A DNA stretch of 64,000 nt, from NCBI GenBank assembly GCA_964442495.1, contig CAYTZN010000009.1, positions 38,156 through 102,155 on the forward strand. Direction: 5' to 3'. The position numbers and the translations under genes are program-made. The notes below the pieces were generated by a model that saw only the letters and a program-made list of their open reading frames with translations, was not told the DNA's origin and searched no databases. Below, one piece after another: positions 27,481 through 36,732 of the stretch (positions are counted from its first letter, which is position 1; each line of letters starts with the position of its first letter). Origin of the DNA: CAYTZN01 sp964442495 (lineage in GTDB: Bacteria; Pseudomonadota; Gammaproteobacteria; Legionellales; Legionellaceae).

Positions 27481-28698
27481 CTAGGAACCAAACCAACGCT
27501 TAAAGGTCAAGCTAAGAGAGTCTTTCATCCGGCTGATAATTCCTCCTTGAGGTGCACTTTGGAGTGCATACAGCGGTTCACGAGATAGAATGGTGTTGTC
27601 AAATTGAATAACCAGTTCGCCAACTTTATCGCCTTTTTCTATGGGGGCTTCAACGAATTTAGGCACTTTGGTGGTTAGGCTAAGCCGTTGATATTGACCA
27701 CTTGGTATAGTGACGTATTGTGCATCACTCAAGCCCACACTGATTTTGTTGATGGTTCCTTTATAAAGAGGAAGTTCTGTGATGGTTGTGCCTGCTTTGT
27801 ATAATTTATGCGTTTCGAAAAAACGAAATCCATAGTTTAATAAACGCTCACTGTCATCCGCACGTGCAGTTTCAGTGGGTGAACCTAAAACAACGGCGAG
27901 TAGGCGCATGGAATCATGTTTTGCTGAAGAAACCAAACAAAAGCCTGCCTCATTTGTATGGCCGGTTTTTAATCCATCTACTTGGCTATCACGCCATAAT
28001 AGGCGGTTACGGTTAGGTTGACGTATGCCGTTAAATGTAAACCATTTTTGTTTATACCAATGATAATACTGAGGAAAATCAAGTATTAATGCACGGCCAA
28101 GAATAGCTAAATCCTTTGCGGTTGTGTAATGATTTGGGTCAGGGAGTCCCGTACTGTCTGTGAAATGGCTATTTGCCATGCCTAAATTTTTGGCTTGTTG
28201 ATTCATGATGTCGGTAAAACCTACTTCACTGCCCCCTAAATGTTCAGCCATTGCGACACATGCATCATTTCCTGAGTCGACAATAATGCCTTTTAATAAA
28301 TCTTTGATACTTACTTGCTGACCTTCTTTTACAAACATGCGCGACCCACCTGATTTCCAAGCTTCTTGAGTAATACGCACGGGATCAGTGAGGTGAATTT
28401 GCTCATTACGTAAAGCGCTTGAAATCACATAAAGCGTCATCATTTTGGTAAGGCTTGCGGGGGGTAATTTTTCATCACTGCTTTTTTCAGCAATAATTTT
28501 GCCGCTATTTACATCAATAAGAATATAAGCTTTTGCATTTAAATTAGGTGGTGTCGGGGTAATCAATGGATTGTTATTCATTACTGGGGCCTGAATATTA
28601 CTGGGGCCTTGCAGTGGGTTTGCATAAAACACATTGCAATGAAAACCTATAGCCAAAATGATAAACAACTTTGTGAAAAAAAGAGAGAGTTTGCGCAT
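27481..28698 (-). CDS. dacA: D-alanyl-D-alanine carboxypeptidase (PBP5/6 type)
   Basis: A 405-residue penicillin-binding protein trimming the terminal D-Ala of peptidoglycan pentapeptides. A signal peptide covers residues 1-26 (cleavage after FYA). The active-site motifs are SLTK (Ser82-Lys85), SGNDAC (SxN) and KTGHTNEAG (KTG). A C-terminal PBP5 beta domain follows (residues ~295-385), and the last ~18 residues form an amphipathic anchor (SRMKDSLSLTFKRWFGS) for the inner membrane. First gene of dacA-ybeD-lipB; rlpA is divergent on the other side. Confidence 0.96.
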   Translation of the reverse strand: MRKLSLFFTKLFIILAIGFHCNVFYANPLQGPSNIQAPVMNNNPLITPTPPNLNAKAYILIDVNSGKIIAEKSSDEKLPPASLTKMMTLYVISSALRNEQIHLTDPVRITQEAWKSGGSRMFVKEGQQVSIKDLLKGIIVDSGNDACVAMAEHLGGSEVGFTDIMNQQAKNLGMANSHFTDSTGLPDPNHYTTAKDLAILGRALILDFPQYYHWYKQKWFTFNGIRQPNRNRLLWRDSQVDGLKTGHTNEAGFCLVSSAKHDSMRLLAVVLGSPTETARADDSERLLNYGFRFFETHKLYKAGTTITELPLYKGTINKISVGLSDAQYVTIPSGQYQRLSLTTKVPKFVEAPIEKGDKVGELVIQFDNTILSREPLYALQSAPQGGIISRMKDSLSLTFKRWFGS

Positions 28699-28868
28699 GT
28701 CTTTACCTGACGTTAAAAAATGGGTTTATGTTATCACAGCATAGAGCAATCTCGAAATGAGAATAACGTATTTTTCCAGCCTATTTCCCTAATTTTCATT
28801 TGTGGCTGCATGTTGTTGCAGTTATCATACCGTGCAATATCTTAAGCCCTCTTATTTATGGATAAAAT

Positions 28869-29684
28869 ATGATCAAATACATTGTTTGGTGCCTTTTTTT
28901 AGGCTTATTAACGGGTTGTCAAACGACACAACTCTCCAAAAAAACAAGTACGCCCAACAAAATGGCGGTGAAGAAAAAGGGAGTGAGAAAACCCAATTCA
29001 GACGATAAAGACGGCGCGCCATCAGGACCAATTCCTACTTTTTTTAAAAAAGTAATTCCTAAATATGAACCCTTTAGCCGTTACGGCAACCCAGGTACCT
29101 ATAAAGTAAATGGCCAAACGTATAAAGTCATGACCAGTTCTACAGGTTATAGGGTGCGGGGTATCGCCTCATGGTATGGTACAAAATTTCATAGCAGACG
29201 CACTTCAAGTGGAGAAGACTATGACATGTACGCGTTGACTGCTGCTCATAAGACACTGCCTTTGCCTACCTATGTCCGAATTAAAAATTTAAATAATGGT
29301 CGAGAAGCGATAGTAAAAGTGAATGATAGGGGGCCGTTCCATAGTGATAGGGTCATTGATCTTTCTTATGCTGCCGCTGTCAAATTAGGTGTGCTTCCAA
29401 AGGGAACAGCACCTGTAGAGGTTGAGGCGCTTTCTACATCAGGCCCTGGGAAAAGCCATGTGGCTCATTATTATTTACAGGCGGGAGCATTTAATTCATC
29501 ACAATTGGCTGAAACACTGCGACAAAAACTATCAAAATTAACCCCATCGCCTGTTTTTGTTGAAAGACACCTATTACATTATATTGTTCGAGTAGGTCCC
29601 TTTGCGAACAAACAAATGTCTGACCGGTTGAAAACCACTTTGTCGAATCATGGCGTAAAAGGCTCTTTTTCCTTGATGATGTAA
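28869..29684 (+). CDS. rlpA: RlpA-like septal lytic transglycosylase lipoprotein
   Basis: 271 residues. The lipobox LLTGC at residues 13-17 indicates a lipoprotein. A basic linker follows, then the double-psi beta-barrel core (residues ~95-180): GIASWYGTKFHSRRTSSGE and VKVNDRGPFHSDRVIDLSYAAA, which contain the Glu and Asp needed for glycan cleavage in RlpA. A SPOR domain (residues ~195-271, YYLQAGAFNSSQLAETLRQKL) binds denuded septal glycan. rlpA usually lies on the same strand just upstream of dacA; here it is divergent with 170 bases between. No clear RBS precedes the ATG. Confidence 0.92.
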   Translation: MIKYIVWCLFLGLLTGCQTTQLSKKTSTPNKMAVKKKGVRKPNSDDKDGAPSGPIPTFFKKVIPKYEPFSRYGNPGTYKVNGQTYKVMTSSTGYRVRGIASWYGTKFHSRRTSSGEDYDMYALTAAHKTLPLPTYVRIKNLNNGREAIVKVNDRGPFHSDRVIDLSYAAAVKLGVLPKGTAPVEVEALSTSGPGKSHVAHYYLQAGAFNSSQLAETLRQKLSKLTPSPVFVERHLLHYIVRVGPFANKQMSDRLKTTLSNHGVKGSFSLMM

Positions 29685-29692
29685 TAAAGTTA

Positions 29693-29826
29693 ATTGAACT
29701 TTAAATGACAGACTCCCCATGTACCGCTGCTTGTCAGCGGTATCCAGAAGATCTCTATGCGTCTCTGAAAAGCCAAGACATATATATATTTGTCTAAAAC
29801 AAAGAACGTGTCATTTAAAATTCAAT
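29693..29826. mobile_element. MITE-like element with 18-base terminal inverted repeats
   Basis: ATTGAACTTTAAATGACA at 29693-29710 is matched by TGTCATTTAAAATTCAAT at 29809-29826: inverted repeats with one mismatch in 18. The 134-base element has no coding capacity. It contains one family A palindrome and an AT run. I see no clear target-site duplication, so mobility is inferred from structure only. It occupies most of the gap between rlpA and the L,D-transpeptidase gene. Confidence 0.5.
29721..29754 (+). repeat. Palindromic repeat, family A (copy 2)
   Basis: GTACCGCTGCTTGTCAGCGG continues into TATCCAG and AGATCT. Seven-base arms ACCGCTG/CAGCGGT surround CTTGT. The reverse complement aligns with the copy at 16138-16170, and with those at 49211-49275. 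Confidence 0.65.
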
Positions 29827-29936
29827 CGACTATAACAAGACACAAATACTCATAATGAATCCAGCGTTAGCGGTAAAATAAGCTTATGCATGGGTGTGTA
29901 TTAAGACAAATCTGCGTTATAAGACATGGCTTTTTC

Positions 29937-30662
29937 TTAATTTTCTGCAGTATCAATTACCACACGGGTTCCTTTTCCGCCTCCGCCTCCGGGTAATTCG
30001 ATAAACTCTTCATTTAGCCAACGTGCATCCTCAATAAACATACGTACACAACCGTGACTTGCTCTGTAGCCTGGGACTGTGTCGCTTCCATGCAGTGCAA
30101 ATCCTCGGAAAAAATGCATGCAATAAGGCATTTCGGCGCCGCCACTTTCGCCATTGTTTCGAACGGGAAATGCAGTAGAAATACAATCAATGTCTTGCTT
30201 ACGAATGATTCTATAAGAGCCTGATGGCGTGGTGCAGGTTCCATCAATTCCTTTGCAGTGGCCTGAGCCTGAAGAGAGTGGTCCCCACCAAAGTAATTCG
30301 CCATTTTCATCATAGGCGCCCCATGCAAGTTCTTTTTGGCTTACAAAGATTGTTTTTTCGCCATCGGGTTCAATGTAGCGTGGAAAAGGCGAGACATCAT
30401 ATATAGTTAATCTATCGATGTTCTTAGGAACAGCAATGGTCATCCCAGTGCGTAACGTAATGTTCATTCGGTTCACGCGTTTTATGATGTCACGTTCTTC
30501 AGTGTTAGAAAACAGGCTTTCCCAGCTTTCTCCACTTTGAATTTTAATGCAAAAATAATCGGGAGAATGACAAAGTGATTCCCCAAACCGTGTTTGTGCC
30601 CAGATTTGTTGAGGGCCTAGAAAGAGAAATATAAGAATACCTACTCTTCCTAACACATTCAT
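29937..30662 (-). CDS. L,D-transpeptidase (YkuD) with N-terminal LysM
   Basis: 241 residues with a signal peptide (cleavage after IWAQ near residue 23). A LysM-like segment follows (YFCIKIQSGESWESLFSNT, ending MTIAVPKNID). The YkuD domain spans residues ~95-235, with the active site in HGSDTVPGYRASHGCVRMF: His and the nucleophilic Cys of SHGCVR. Such enzymes form 3-3 peptidoglycan cross-links or attach lipoproteins to peptidoglycan. It is a periplasmic protein. Stands alone, divergent from accD across about 200 bases. Confidence 0.93.
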   Translation of the reverse strand: MNVLGRVGILIFLFLGPQQIWAQTRFGESLCHSPDYFCIKIQSGESWESLFSNTEERDIIKRVNRMNITLRTGMTIAVPKNIDRLTIYDVSPFPRYIEPDGEKTIFVSQKELAWGAYDENGELLWWGPLSSGSGHCKGIDGTCTTPSGSYRIIRKQDIDCISTAFPVRNNGESGGAEMPYCMHFFRGFALHGSDTVPGYRASHGCVRMFIEDARWLNEEFIELPGGGGGKGTRVVIDTAEN

Positions 30663-30826
30663 GATGATTCCTTTCCTGCTCTTTTCATAATTTGATTAAC
30701 GGCTACTCGCTGAAAAACTTAACAAAACGTTGCTTAATAAATTAAATTATTTAAGTGTTATGTTTATTTGACAACCTATTACTGGGTTATTTTATTCTAA
30801 AACAAGCTCAAATGACATTTTCAGGG

Positions 30827-30832
30827 TATAAT
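30827..30832 (+). promoter_or_regulatory. Candidate -10 element upstream of accD
   Basis: A perfect TATAAT at 30827-30832 ends 33 bases before the accD ATG. The hexamer 17 bases upstream (AAGCTC) is a poor -35. A separate TTGACA at 30768-30773, with TTTATT 17 bases later, could be a second promoter. Confidence 0.4.
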
Positions 30833-30865
30833 AGTACGTTTATTGACTAGCACAGGTTATGATTT

Positions 30866-31747
30866 ATGAGTTGGTTAAAGAAGTTATTGCCTTCAAAAAT
30901 TAGAACGGAAGCCTCACAAAAAAAAGGGGTTCCAGAAGGATTATGGGTCAAATGCCAAGGTTGTAATGAGGTGCTCTATCGTTCGGAGCTCGAAAAAAAC
31001 CTATCTGTCTGTATCAAATGCAACCATCATCATCGCTTGTCTGCTCGAAATCGTTTGGCTCAATTTTTAGATGATCTGGGACAAGATGAAATTGCAGCGG
31101 ATCTTGAACCGATTGACCGTTTAAAATTTCGTGATTCAAAAAAATATAAAGACCGTATTACTCAAGCCCAAAAAGCAACGGGTGAAAAAGAGGCGTTGGT
31201 TGTTCTTAAAGGCACATTAAGGCAGCAACCCGTTGTTGCTAGCGCGTTTGAATTTAGTTTTATGGGTGGCTCCATGGGGGCTACTGTGGGTGAAAAATTT
31301 GTTCGGGCGGTCAATGTGGCCATTGCTGAAAAACGCACTTATATTTGCTTCACTGCAAGTGGAGGTGCCAGGATGCAAGAAGGCTTGTTTTCGCTCATGC
31401 AGATGGCAAAAACGTCTGCAGCTCTTGCTAAATATGCTGAAACAGGGTTGCCTTTTATTGTGGTGCTAACAGATCCTACCATGGGTGGTGTTTCTGCTAG
31501 TTTCGCGAGCCTAGGGGATGTGATTATTGCTGAGCCTGATGCATTGATTGGTTTTGCAGGACCTCGCGTGATAGAGCAAACAGTACGTCAAACCTTACCG
31601 GAAGGCTTTCAGCGCAGTGAATTCTTACTGGAACATGGTCACATAGACATGATCGTTGAGCGAAAGGCATTGCGCCAAACGGTTGCAGAAATTGTTGCAA
31701 AATTAACGAGGCGAGCCACGAAGAGTCAAGTAGATGAGTTTATCTGA
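30866..31747 (+). CDS. accD: Acetyl-CoA carboxylase carboxyltransferase beta subunit
   Basis: 293 residues. With AccA it transfers CO2 from carboxybiotin to acetyl-CoA, making malonyl-CoA. The N-terminal zinc ribbon ([16 protein letters not shown]... then CIKCNHHHR) and the crotonase-like core with [22 protein letters not shown] and [18 protein letters not shown] are clear. Length is typical. The stop overlaps the folC start by 14 bases, indicating coupling in the accD-folC-dedD-cvpA operon. Confidence 0.97.
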   Translation: MSWLKKLLPSKIRTEASQKKGVPEGLWVKCQGCNEVLYRSELEKNLSVCIKCNHHHRLSARNRLAQFLDDLGQDEIAADLEPIDRLKFRDSKKYKDRITQAQKATGEKEALVVLKGTLRQQPVVASAFEFSFMGGSMGATVGEKFVRAVNVAIAEKRTYICFTASGGARMQEGLFSLMQMAKTSAALAKYAETGLPFIVVLTDPTMGGVSASFASLGDVIIAEPDALIGFAGPRVIEQTVRQTLPEGFQRSEFLLEHGHIDMIVERKALRQTVAEIVAKLTRRATKSQVDEFI

Positions 31748-32999
31748 TTTCGCTTTAGCCGATTGGCTGCAGTATCTTGAGCACCGACACCAAGAAGAAA
31801 TTCAATTGGGTTTAGTTCGTGTTCAGACGGTCGCTCATCGGTTAAACATTTTAGATTTTGATGCAACAGTAATAACGGTTGCGGGTACCAATGGTAAGGG
31901 CTCTACGGTTGCGGCATTGGAGGCCATATATTCTGTGGCGGGATATAACGTAGGAAGCTATACGTCTCCCCATCTTATAGCTTTTAACGAGCGTATTCGT
32001 AGTAATCAAACACCCATCACTGATGAAGAAGTTTGCAGTGCTTTTATGGCGATTGAAAATGCCCGTGGTGATATTCATTTAACATATTTTGAAATGACCA
32101 CGTTAGCGGCGCTGCTGTATTTTAAATCGCTTAAGCTTGATATTATTGTTTTAGAAGTGGGCATGGGCGGGCGTTTGGACGCGACCAATATTATCGATTC
32201 TGATTTAGCCATTATTACAACAGTGGATTTAGATCATCAAGCGCACCTAGGCGACACCATTGAGGCAATAGCCTATGAAAAGGCTGGCATTCTAAGAGCG
32301 AATAAACCCTATATTTATGCAGATGGAAATCCGCCCCAAAGCCTACTGGACAGAGCTGCGTTACTCAAGGCACCGAGGATTAAATACTCTTTTACTTCTT
32401 CTATATCAGATGGGTTAGAAATAACACCAGTATCAGCTGCATCTATTCATGTCCCTTTGCCCAGTCTTCATGTGAATGCTGCTGCGGCAGCTCTTGTGGC
32501 AAGTGACTACTTGAAAGCAGTACTTCCTGTTACGAAAAGACATTGGGAGCAAGCCATGCGGGATGTTTTTATCCCTGGTAGACAAGAGATTAGGGAGGGG
32601 CCCGTAACGACGGTTTTTGATGTTGCCCATAACCCGCAAGCTGCGGCATTATTATCGGGATTTATTCAACGTAATAAGCCTAAAGGCAAGGTGCATGCGG
32701 TTTTTTCAGGCTTGAAAGATAAAGACCTTTGCGGTTTAATTAAACCCATGCGCCCTTATGTGGATATTTGGTATCCAGCGCAGTTAAGTGGTAAGCGGGC
32801 TGCAGATAATTCACAATTATTGTCTGCCTTAAGTGCCGCGAATTGTTTGGTTTTTAAATGTTTTGATAATCCATTCGTCGCATACCAAGAGGCAATGAAA
32901 CGAGCTAATCCCGATGATTTAATTGTTGTGTATGGTTCATTTCTGACGGTGAGTGCTGTAATGTCTAATGATAGAGTTGCACAGGAGGAGTTAGGATGA
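31734..32999 (+). CDS. folC: Dihydrofolate synthase / folylpolyglutamate synthase
   Basis: 421 residues, Mur-ligase-like. The ATP P-loop is [16 protein letters not shown], followed by [15 protein letters not shown], a conserved [13 protein letters not shown], and [12 protein letters not shown] in the C-terminal domain. The enzyme adds glutamate to dihydropteroate and extends folate polyglutamates. It overlaps accD by 14 bases at its 5' end and the dedD-like gene by 4 bases (ATGA) at its 3' end. Confidence 0.95.
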   Translation: MSLSDFALADWLQYLEHRHQEEIQLGLVRVQTVAHRLNILDFDATVITVAGTNGKGSTVAALEAIYSVAGYNVGSYTSPHLIAFNERIRSNQTPITDEEVCSAFMAIENARGDIHLTYFEMTTLAALLYFKSLKLDIIVLEVGMGGRLDATNIIDSDLAIITTVDLDHQAHLGDTIEAIAYEKAGILRANKPYIYADGNPPQSLLDRAALLKAPRIKYSFTSSISDGLEITPVSAASIHVPLPSLHVNAAAAALVASDYLKAVLPVTKRHWEQAMRDVFIPGRQEIREGPVTTVFDVAHNPQAAALLSGFIQRNKPKGKVHAVFSGLKDKDLCGLIKPMRPYVDIWYPAQLSGKRAADNSQLLSALSAANCLVFKCFDNPFVAYQEAMKRANPDDLIVVYGSFLTVSAVMSNDRVAQEELG

Positions 33000-33664
33000 A
33001 ATTTGTAATCAATGAGCGTATTAAACACCGATTAACGGGTGTTATAGTGCTTTTGTCTGTTGCTGCTATTTTTGTACCTGCAATCATGAAAAAATCAAAT
33101 CAGCATCTAGATGAAAAAATGAGCCTCTCTGTAAAACTCCCCCCTAAACCTCAGGCGCCTAAAGTTTTTGTTGCGGGTGAAAAAGCATTGTTTCAATCGC
33201 TTAAGGTCGCTCATGTGGAGATTCCTTCTGTGAATGAGGTTCCTCGTTTAACACAAACGGTTCGAGCAGAAGCTTTAAGTATCAAGTCAGCGGTGCCTTC
33301 TGTGGTAGCTGCTATGGAGAAGAGCCCAGCCAGGCCTAGGCCTAATGTAGCTGTCGCCCCTGCGATAAAAGCTGTCGCAATAGCTGCACCGGCAAAACTT
33401 GCAAAAACCATTGCATTTAGAAAAGAGCTCTATGCGGTTCAATTAGCCTCTTTTTCACAGCAAAGTAATGCGCGTTCTTTGGTTCTTAAGTTACGCAGCA
33501 AGGGTTACAAGGCTACTTATAATAAATTCATGGGCAAGCAAGGTGAATATTATAAAGTTACCGTAGGTCAACTTGCACAAAAAAATGAAGCGGAGAATTT
33601 GCAAAAGCAATTAGCATCCCAAATGCAGCTCAATGGTTTCATTATTAAAACAGGCATCAGCTAA
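32996..33664 (+). CDS. dedD: SPOR-domain cell-division protein (DedD-like)
   Basis: 222 residues: a short cytoplasmic N-terminus ([15 protein letters not shown]), one membrane helix (VIVLLSVAAIFVPAIM), a Pro/Ala/Lys-rich periplasmic linker and a C-terminal SPOR domain (YAVQLASFSQQSNARSLVLKLRSKGY...KVTVGQLAQKNEAENLQKQL). This is the DedD plan, and the position after folC and before cvpA confirms it. It binds septal peptidoglycan and promotes constriction. Start overlaps folC by 4 bases; cvpA begins three bases after the stop. Confidence 0.92.
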   Translation: MKFVINERIKHRLTGVIVLLSVAAIFVPAIMKKSNQHLDEKMSLSVKLPPKPQAPKVFVAGEKALFQSLKVAHVEIPSVNEVPRLTQTVRAEALSIKSAVPSVVAAMEKSPARPRPNVAVAPAIKAVAIAAPAKLAKTIAFRKELYAVQLASFSQQSNARSLVLKLRSKGYKATYNKFMGKQGEYYKVTVGQLAQKNEAENLQKQLASQMQLNGFIIKTGIS

Positions 33665-33666
33665 AC

Positions 33667-34212
33667 ATGGCGTGGCATTGGATTGATTATGCAATCGTTG
33701 CTGTTGTTGGGCTGTCTGTCATTACGGGATTATTCCGTGGCTTTGTTAAGGAATTGATTGCCTTATGCGTGTGGATATTAGCGCTTTGGCTCGCTTTTAT
33801 GTATTCGCCGGTGTTCGATCCTTTCCTTGCTAAATATCTTCATGATAAAACAGCGCGAACAATCGTTGCCTTTGTCGCTATTCTTCTGGCAACGCTTATT
33901 GCCGGTGGATTGTTTAATGCATTATTAAGTTTTATTTTGAGCCGCGCGGGTTTAAGTGGAACGGATAGGCTCTTAGGCATGGGGTTTGGATTTGTGCGCG
34001 GTGTTTTTATTGTCGCACTCTTGATGTTGGGGGTTAAAATCACCACTAACATTGGCCAAGAATATACCAGTCAGTCTTTTTTGTACCCTAAATTTGATAG
34101 ATTAGTCAATTGGCTCTACACGCGTACACCAGATTTAATTAAACAAGTAAATGTTTTAGACAAAGGCAATCAGTCCATTGCTGACTTGAAGCACATGAAG
34201 CCAGACCCTTAA
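33667..34212 (+). CDS. cvpA: CvpA family inner-membrane protein
   Basis: 181 residues, four membrane helices at the N-terminus (WIDYAIVAVVGLSVITGLFRGFVKELIAL and onward), the conserved GTDRLLGMGFGFVRGVFIVALLML, and a polar C-terminus. CvpA affects colicin V production and bile/envelope stress resistance in Enterobacteria. It ends the accD-folC-dedD-cvpA group. purF, which commonly follows cvpA, is absent here; the next 850 bases hold a decayed gene. Confidence 0.93.
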   Translation: MAWHWIDYAIVAVVGLSVITGLFRGFVKELIALCVWILALWLAFMYSPVFDPFLAKYLHDKTARTIVAFVAILLATLIAGGLFNALLSFILSRAGLSGTDRLLGMGFGFVRGVFIVALLMLGVKITTNIGQEYTSQSFLYPKFDRLVNWLYTRTPDLIKQVNVLDKGNQSIADLKHMKPDP

Positions 34213-34333
34213 CCCATCTCTATCAAACCATTGTAAAAGTCACCTTTCTTTTTTATTTCGCCCTCATTAGTTGCCGGTCAAGAAAACACCATATAATTGT
34301 GCTATATTTTACGCATAATGATTATAAGATGGG

Positions 34334-35077
34334 ATGAATGCTGTGACTACTGAAGCAGAAATCAAAAGATTAAATCGATTGTCCTTTAACTCCAAAGGTG
34401 GCCATGAAGGATATAAATTCCAAAATGACTCGTTAGCCAATCAGATGGCATATCTTTTTAGTGGGGAAGATGGGAAAAAGAGGCACAAAGAATATTAGAG
34501 CGTGTCCTCAATTAATGGCTTTAAATTGAGGACGCGCCCTAGAAGAAACGAATAAAAAACACCCGAATGCTCTACAAATTTCAGAAAGAAATACATAGAA
34601 GATCAGCTAAAACAGAGGGCCGAAGATGTTGATAGAAGTTTTTATAAAGGTCTTCAAGATGTTTTCATTACCTTAAAAGACAAAAAAGAAGCGTGCAGTG
34701 GCGAGGATGCAGGAAAGGAGCAAGCTTTGGCATTAATGTGAGCGTTAGGATTAAATGTGGATGAAGATAATTTGCAAATACATTATGCTCCTGGTCCTCC
34801 TAGTGTTTTGCAGATTCATTGGGTTAACCGACTCTCTCAAAGTTTTGCTGATGAAAAATCAAGCGTCAATCAGCTCGCTCAGTGTTATGGGGAAAATTGT
34901 AACACTGCTGAGAAAGACAAATTTACATCTGATTGAAAGCAACATACAGATAATACAAAATTGGGTGGGCCAAAAATTGATAATCAAAAATTTATGGATG
35001 ACGCAGATAAATCATTCCAAAAAATATTAGCAGAGGTAAAGAACCCAAATTTACAAAAAATGACGGCAACTATATAG
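34334..35077 (+). pseudogene. Decayed orphan gene with frameshift and in-frame stops
   Basis: A readable but broken protein. Segment 1 (34334-34498, 54 codons) begins MNAVTTEAEIKRLNRLSF and ends at TAG. A 44-base hairpin follows. Reading resumes as EETNKKHPNALQISERN, shifts frame near 34595 into KYIEDQLKQRAEDVDRSFYK, meets TGA at 34739-34741, continues as ALGLNVDEDNLQIHYAPG, meets another TGA near 34936, and ends KNPNLQKM before TAG at 35077. Pieces are polar and helical, unlike a random frame. I do not recognise the family. Its last ~45 codons recur at 36733-36904. Confidence 0.6.
34497..34540. repeat. Long inverted repeat (hairpin) inside the decayed gene
   Basis: AGCGTGTCCTCAATTAA and TTAAATTGAGGACGCGCCCT pair over about 18 positions with few mismatches around a TGGC centre. 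It separates segment 1 of the decayed gene from the rest. It looks like two insertion-sequence ends joined head to head, or a stranded terminator; no source element is visible. Confidence 0.5.
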
Positions 35078-36458
35078 TCAACCCGTTTTTCTCGGGCAAG
35101 TCCTCTTGATAATTTTGGGGGGGAGCTTCGATTTTAGAAGCTATTTTCTTATCAAAAAAAGCCTCATTAGTGCTTGAATTATTGTCTGAAGGAATAATCT
35201 CAATAACTGGCTCCTGTTTAGCGTATGTTTTTAATACTTCGCTAACATAAGTCATATCTTCATCAAGGTATAAATTAGGTTCAATTTTAGCCCGATCAAA
35301 TTCTAAGCGATAACGATCATCAATTTGCTTGTTACGCTTTATATACATATACACACCTGCAGCAATTAAGGTAACACAAGCAACAGTGGCAAATATAGCA
35401 GGAATTGCTATTGCAATAATTGAAGAAAAAAAGAGTACTGGGGGTAAAAACATGCTAACAGCACTTAATATTATTAACCCTATCAATGCACCAATACCAA
35501 TTAAAGGTACTTTTGTAAACCCAACCATATTCCTATCAGAGTTAGCATACCAAGCGGCACGTTCTGGTGTAGTGGGACTCATGTAATCAAGGCCAGCTTG
35601 CTGATATTGATTAGATCCAATGCCAAGAAAATTTTTGCCTTGTTCTATATAGTTACGTGCTTTTTTGCGTGCGTAGAATTCTGCTATTACAGCAATCAAG
35701 GGCATGACAATCATCATGACCGGCATAAAAAAAGTTGCCATTGGTACAAAAAAAGCGGTAATTGTTGCTGTCACTGTAAAAGTAATGGAGGCAATCACTA
35801 CGGGACCAAATGTTGCAGCCACCCCCCAAGCAATTCCTTGTGCGACTTTGTTATTGGTTCTTAATAAACTTTTCTGTTGTGGTTGGTGGCCCAATAAAAA
35901 ATAAGGTAAATTAGCGCGTGTTGCAAAAAGGTCATTTATAACCCCATATAAAATTCCGCTTAAATAAGTAGATGCCCCTATAAACAGTCCTGTCGTAATA
36001 GCTGTAAGCCAAAATGGGGCTGCAAAAAATACTGTTGTGGAAAAAAGGAGAATAATTAGAGCAGATGCGGCAACACCTATAAAACCATTTCGCAACAATT
36101 TGTGTAGAATATCATTTGGCTTGAGCTCTTCGCCCATTATCTGGGGGTTACGATATAAAATTCTATAAAAGCCATGCTTCTTTAGATAATTAACAGTTAC
36201 TGCACCATCGTCTTTTGCTTCTAAATCGATAACAAAGGCATTAACGACTCTAATAGCTTCTTTTAGATTTTTCTTATCCGCTAATTTTAATTGGTTCTCT
36301 GCAATTAACTTATAGATTTCACTATCTTTTACAAGTTTATTCTTTGCATCCTCAAGAATGAAATAAAAAATTTTTATTTGCTCTGTTTCAGAGAATACTT
36401 GTTTACCATATCGTTGTACTGAGTCTCTTAATTCTGCTTCTGATGTTTCCCTAGCCAT
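35070..36458 (-). CDS. Polytopic orphan membrane protein (effector candidate)
   Basis: 462 residues, no family recognised. A soluble N-terminal region (residues 1-120: Glu/Lys-rich, helical, ending LKPNDILHKLLRNG) precedes hydrophobic segments near 125-147, 150-172, 208-238, 240-262, 316-338 and 341-373. The C-terminal ~90 residues are polar and acidic (NNSSTNEAFF, PPQNYQEDLPEKNG). There is no signal peptide. A soluble N-terminus, internal hairpins of helices and a Glu-rich tail recall Legionella Dot/Icm membrane effectors, but that is inference. It is bracketed by copies of the decayed gene's 3' end and abuts an IS630 stub, so it was probably acquired or moved. Its stop overlaps the decayed gene's last codons tail-to-tail. 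Confidence 0.7.
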   Translation of the reverse strand: MARETSEAELRDSVQRYGKQVFSETEQIKIFYFILEDAKNKLVKDSEIYKLIAENQLKLADKKNLKEAIRVVNAFVIDLEAKDDGAVTVNYLKKHGFYRILYRNPQIMGEELKPNDILHKLLRNGFIGVAASALIILLFSTTVFFAAPFWLTAITTGLFIGASTYLSGILYGVINDLFATRANLPYFLLGHQPQQKSLLRTNNKVAQGIAWGVAATFGPVVIASITFTVTATITAFFVPMATFFMPVMMIVMPLIAVIAEFYARKKARNYIEQGKNFLGIGSNQYQQAGLDYMSPTTPERAAWYANSDRNMVGFTKVPLIGIGALIGLIILSAVSMFLPPVLFFSSIIAIAIPAIFATVACVTLIAAGVYMYIKRNKQIDDRYRLEFDRAKIEPNLYLDEDMTYVSEVLKTYAKQEPVIEIIPSDNNSSTNEAFFDKKIASKIEAPPQNYQEDLPEKNGLTI

Positions 36459-36540
36459 GAGTTATCCTTTGTAAAAAACAGAATTGTACATTAGAACGGC
36501 ATAAAGTGTTATACCTATTCAACCTGAAAGTACTGGTTTT

Positions 36541-36675
36541 ATCGTTTTTTAGTAAGACGGCTTTGATGCGATCGGCAACACGCTTATCGCCTTCATAGCG
36601 ATGTCGTAATTCCAAATATTCTTTTTGCTCTTCATTCAGCGGATGAAATCTCATAGTGTGGGTAGTTGTAACCAA
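36541..36675 (-). pseudogene. IS630-type transposase N-terminal stub
   Basis: Minus-strand codons from 36654 read MRFHPLNEEQKEYLELRHRY followed by EGDKRVADRIKAVLL. This is the typical beginning of IS630-family transposases, whose N-terminal helix-turn-helix has a pattern like L-x-x-E-x-R-x-x-L-x-x-x-R-R-x-x-D-x-x-R-A-x-R-I-K-A-V-L-L. After KND the similarity stops and the frame drifts (TSTFRLNRYNT) to a stop at 36451. Only about 38 of the expected ~340 codons remain. No matching terminal inverted repeat was found nearby. Confidence 0.65.
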
Positions 36676-36732
36676 TTTCAGAAAAATATTCCAGTACTTT
36701 CAGTGGCGATGGGTATATTCCATAGTAACGCG

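Noticed and set aside
35598..35904. His/Asn-rich plus-strand frames antisense to the 462-residue gene
   Set aside because: Low-complexity composition arises from reading hydrophobic codons in reverse; no independent evidence of coding.
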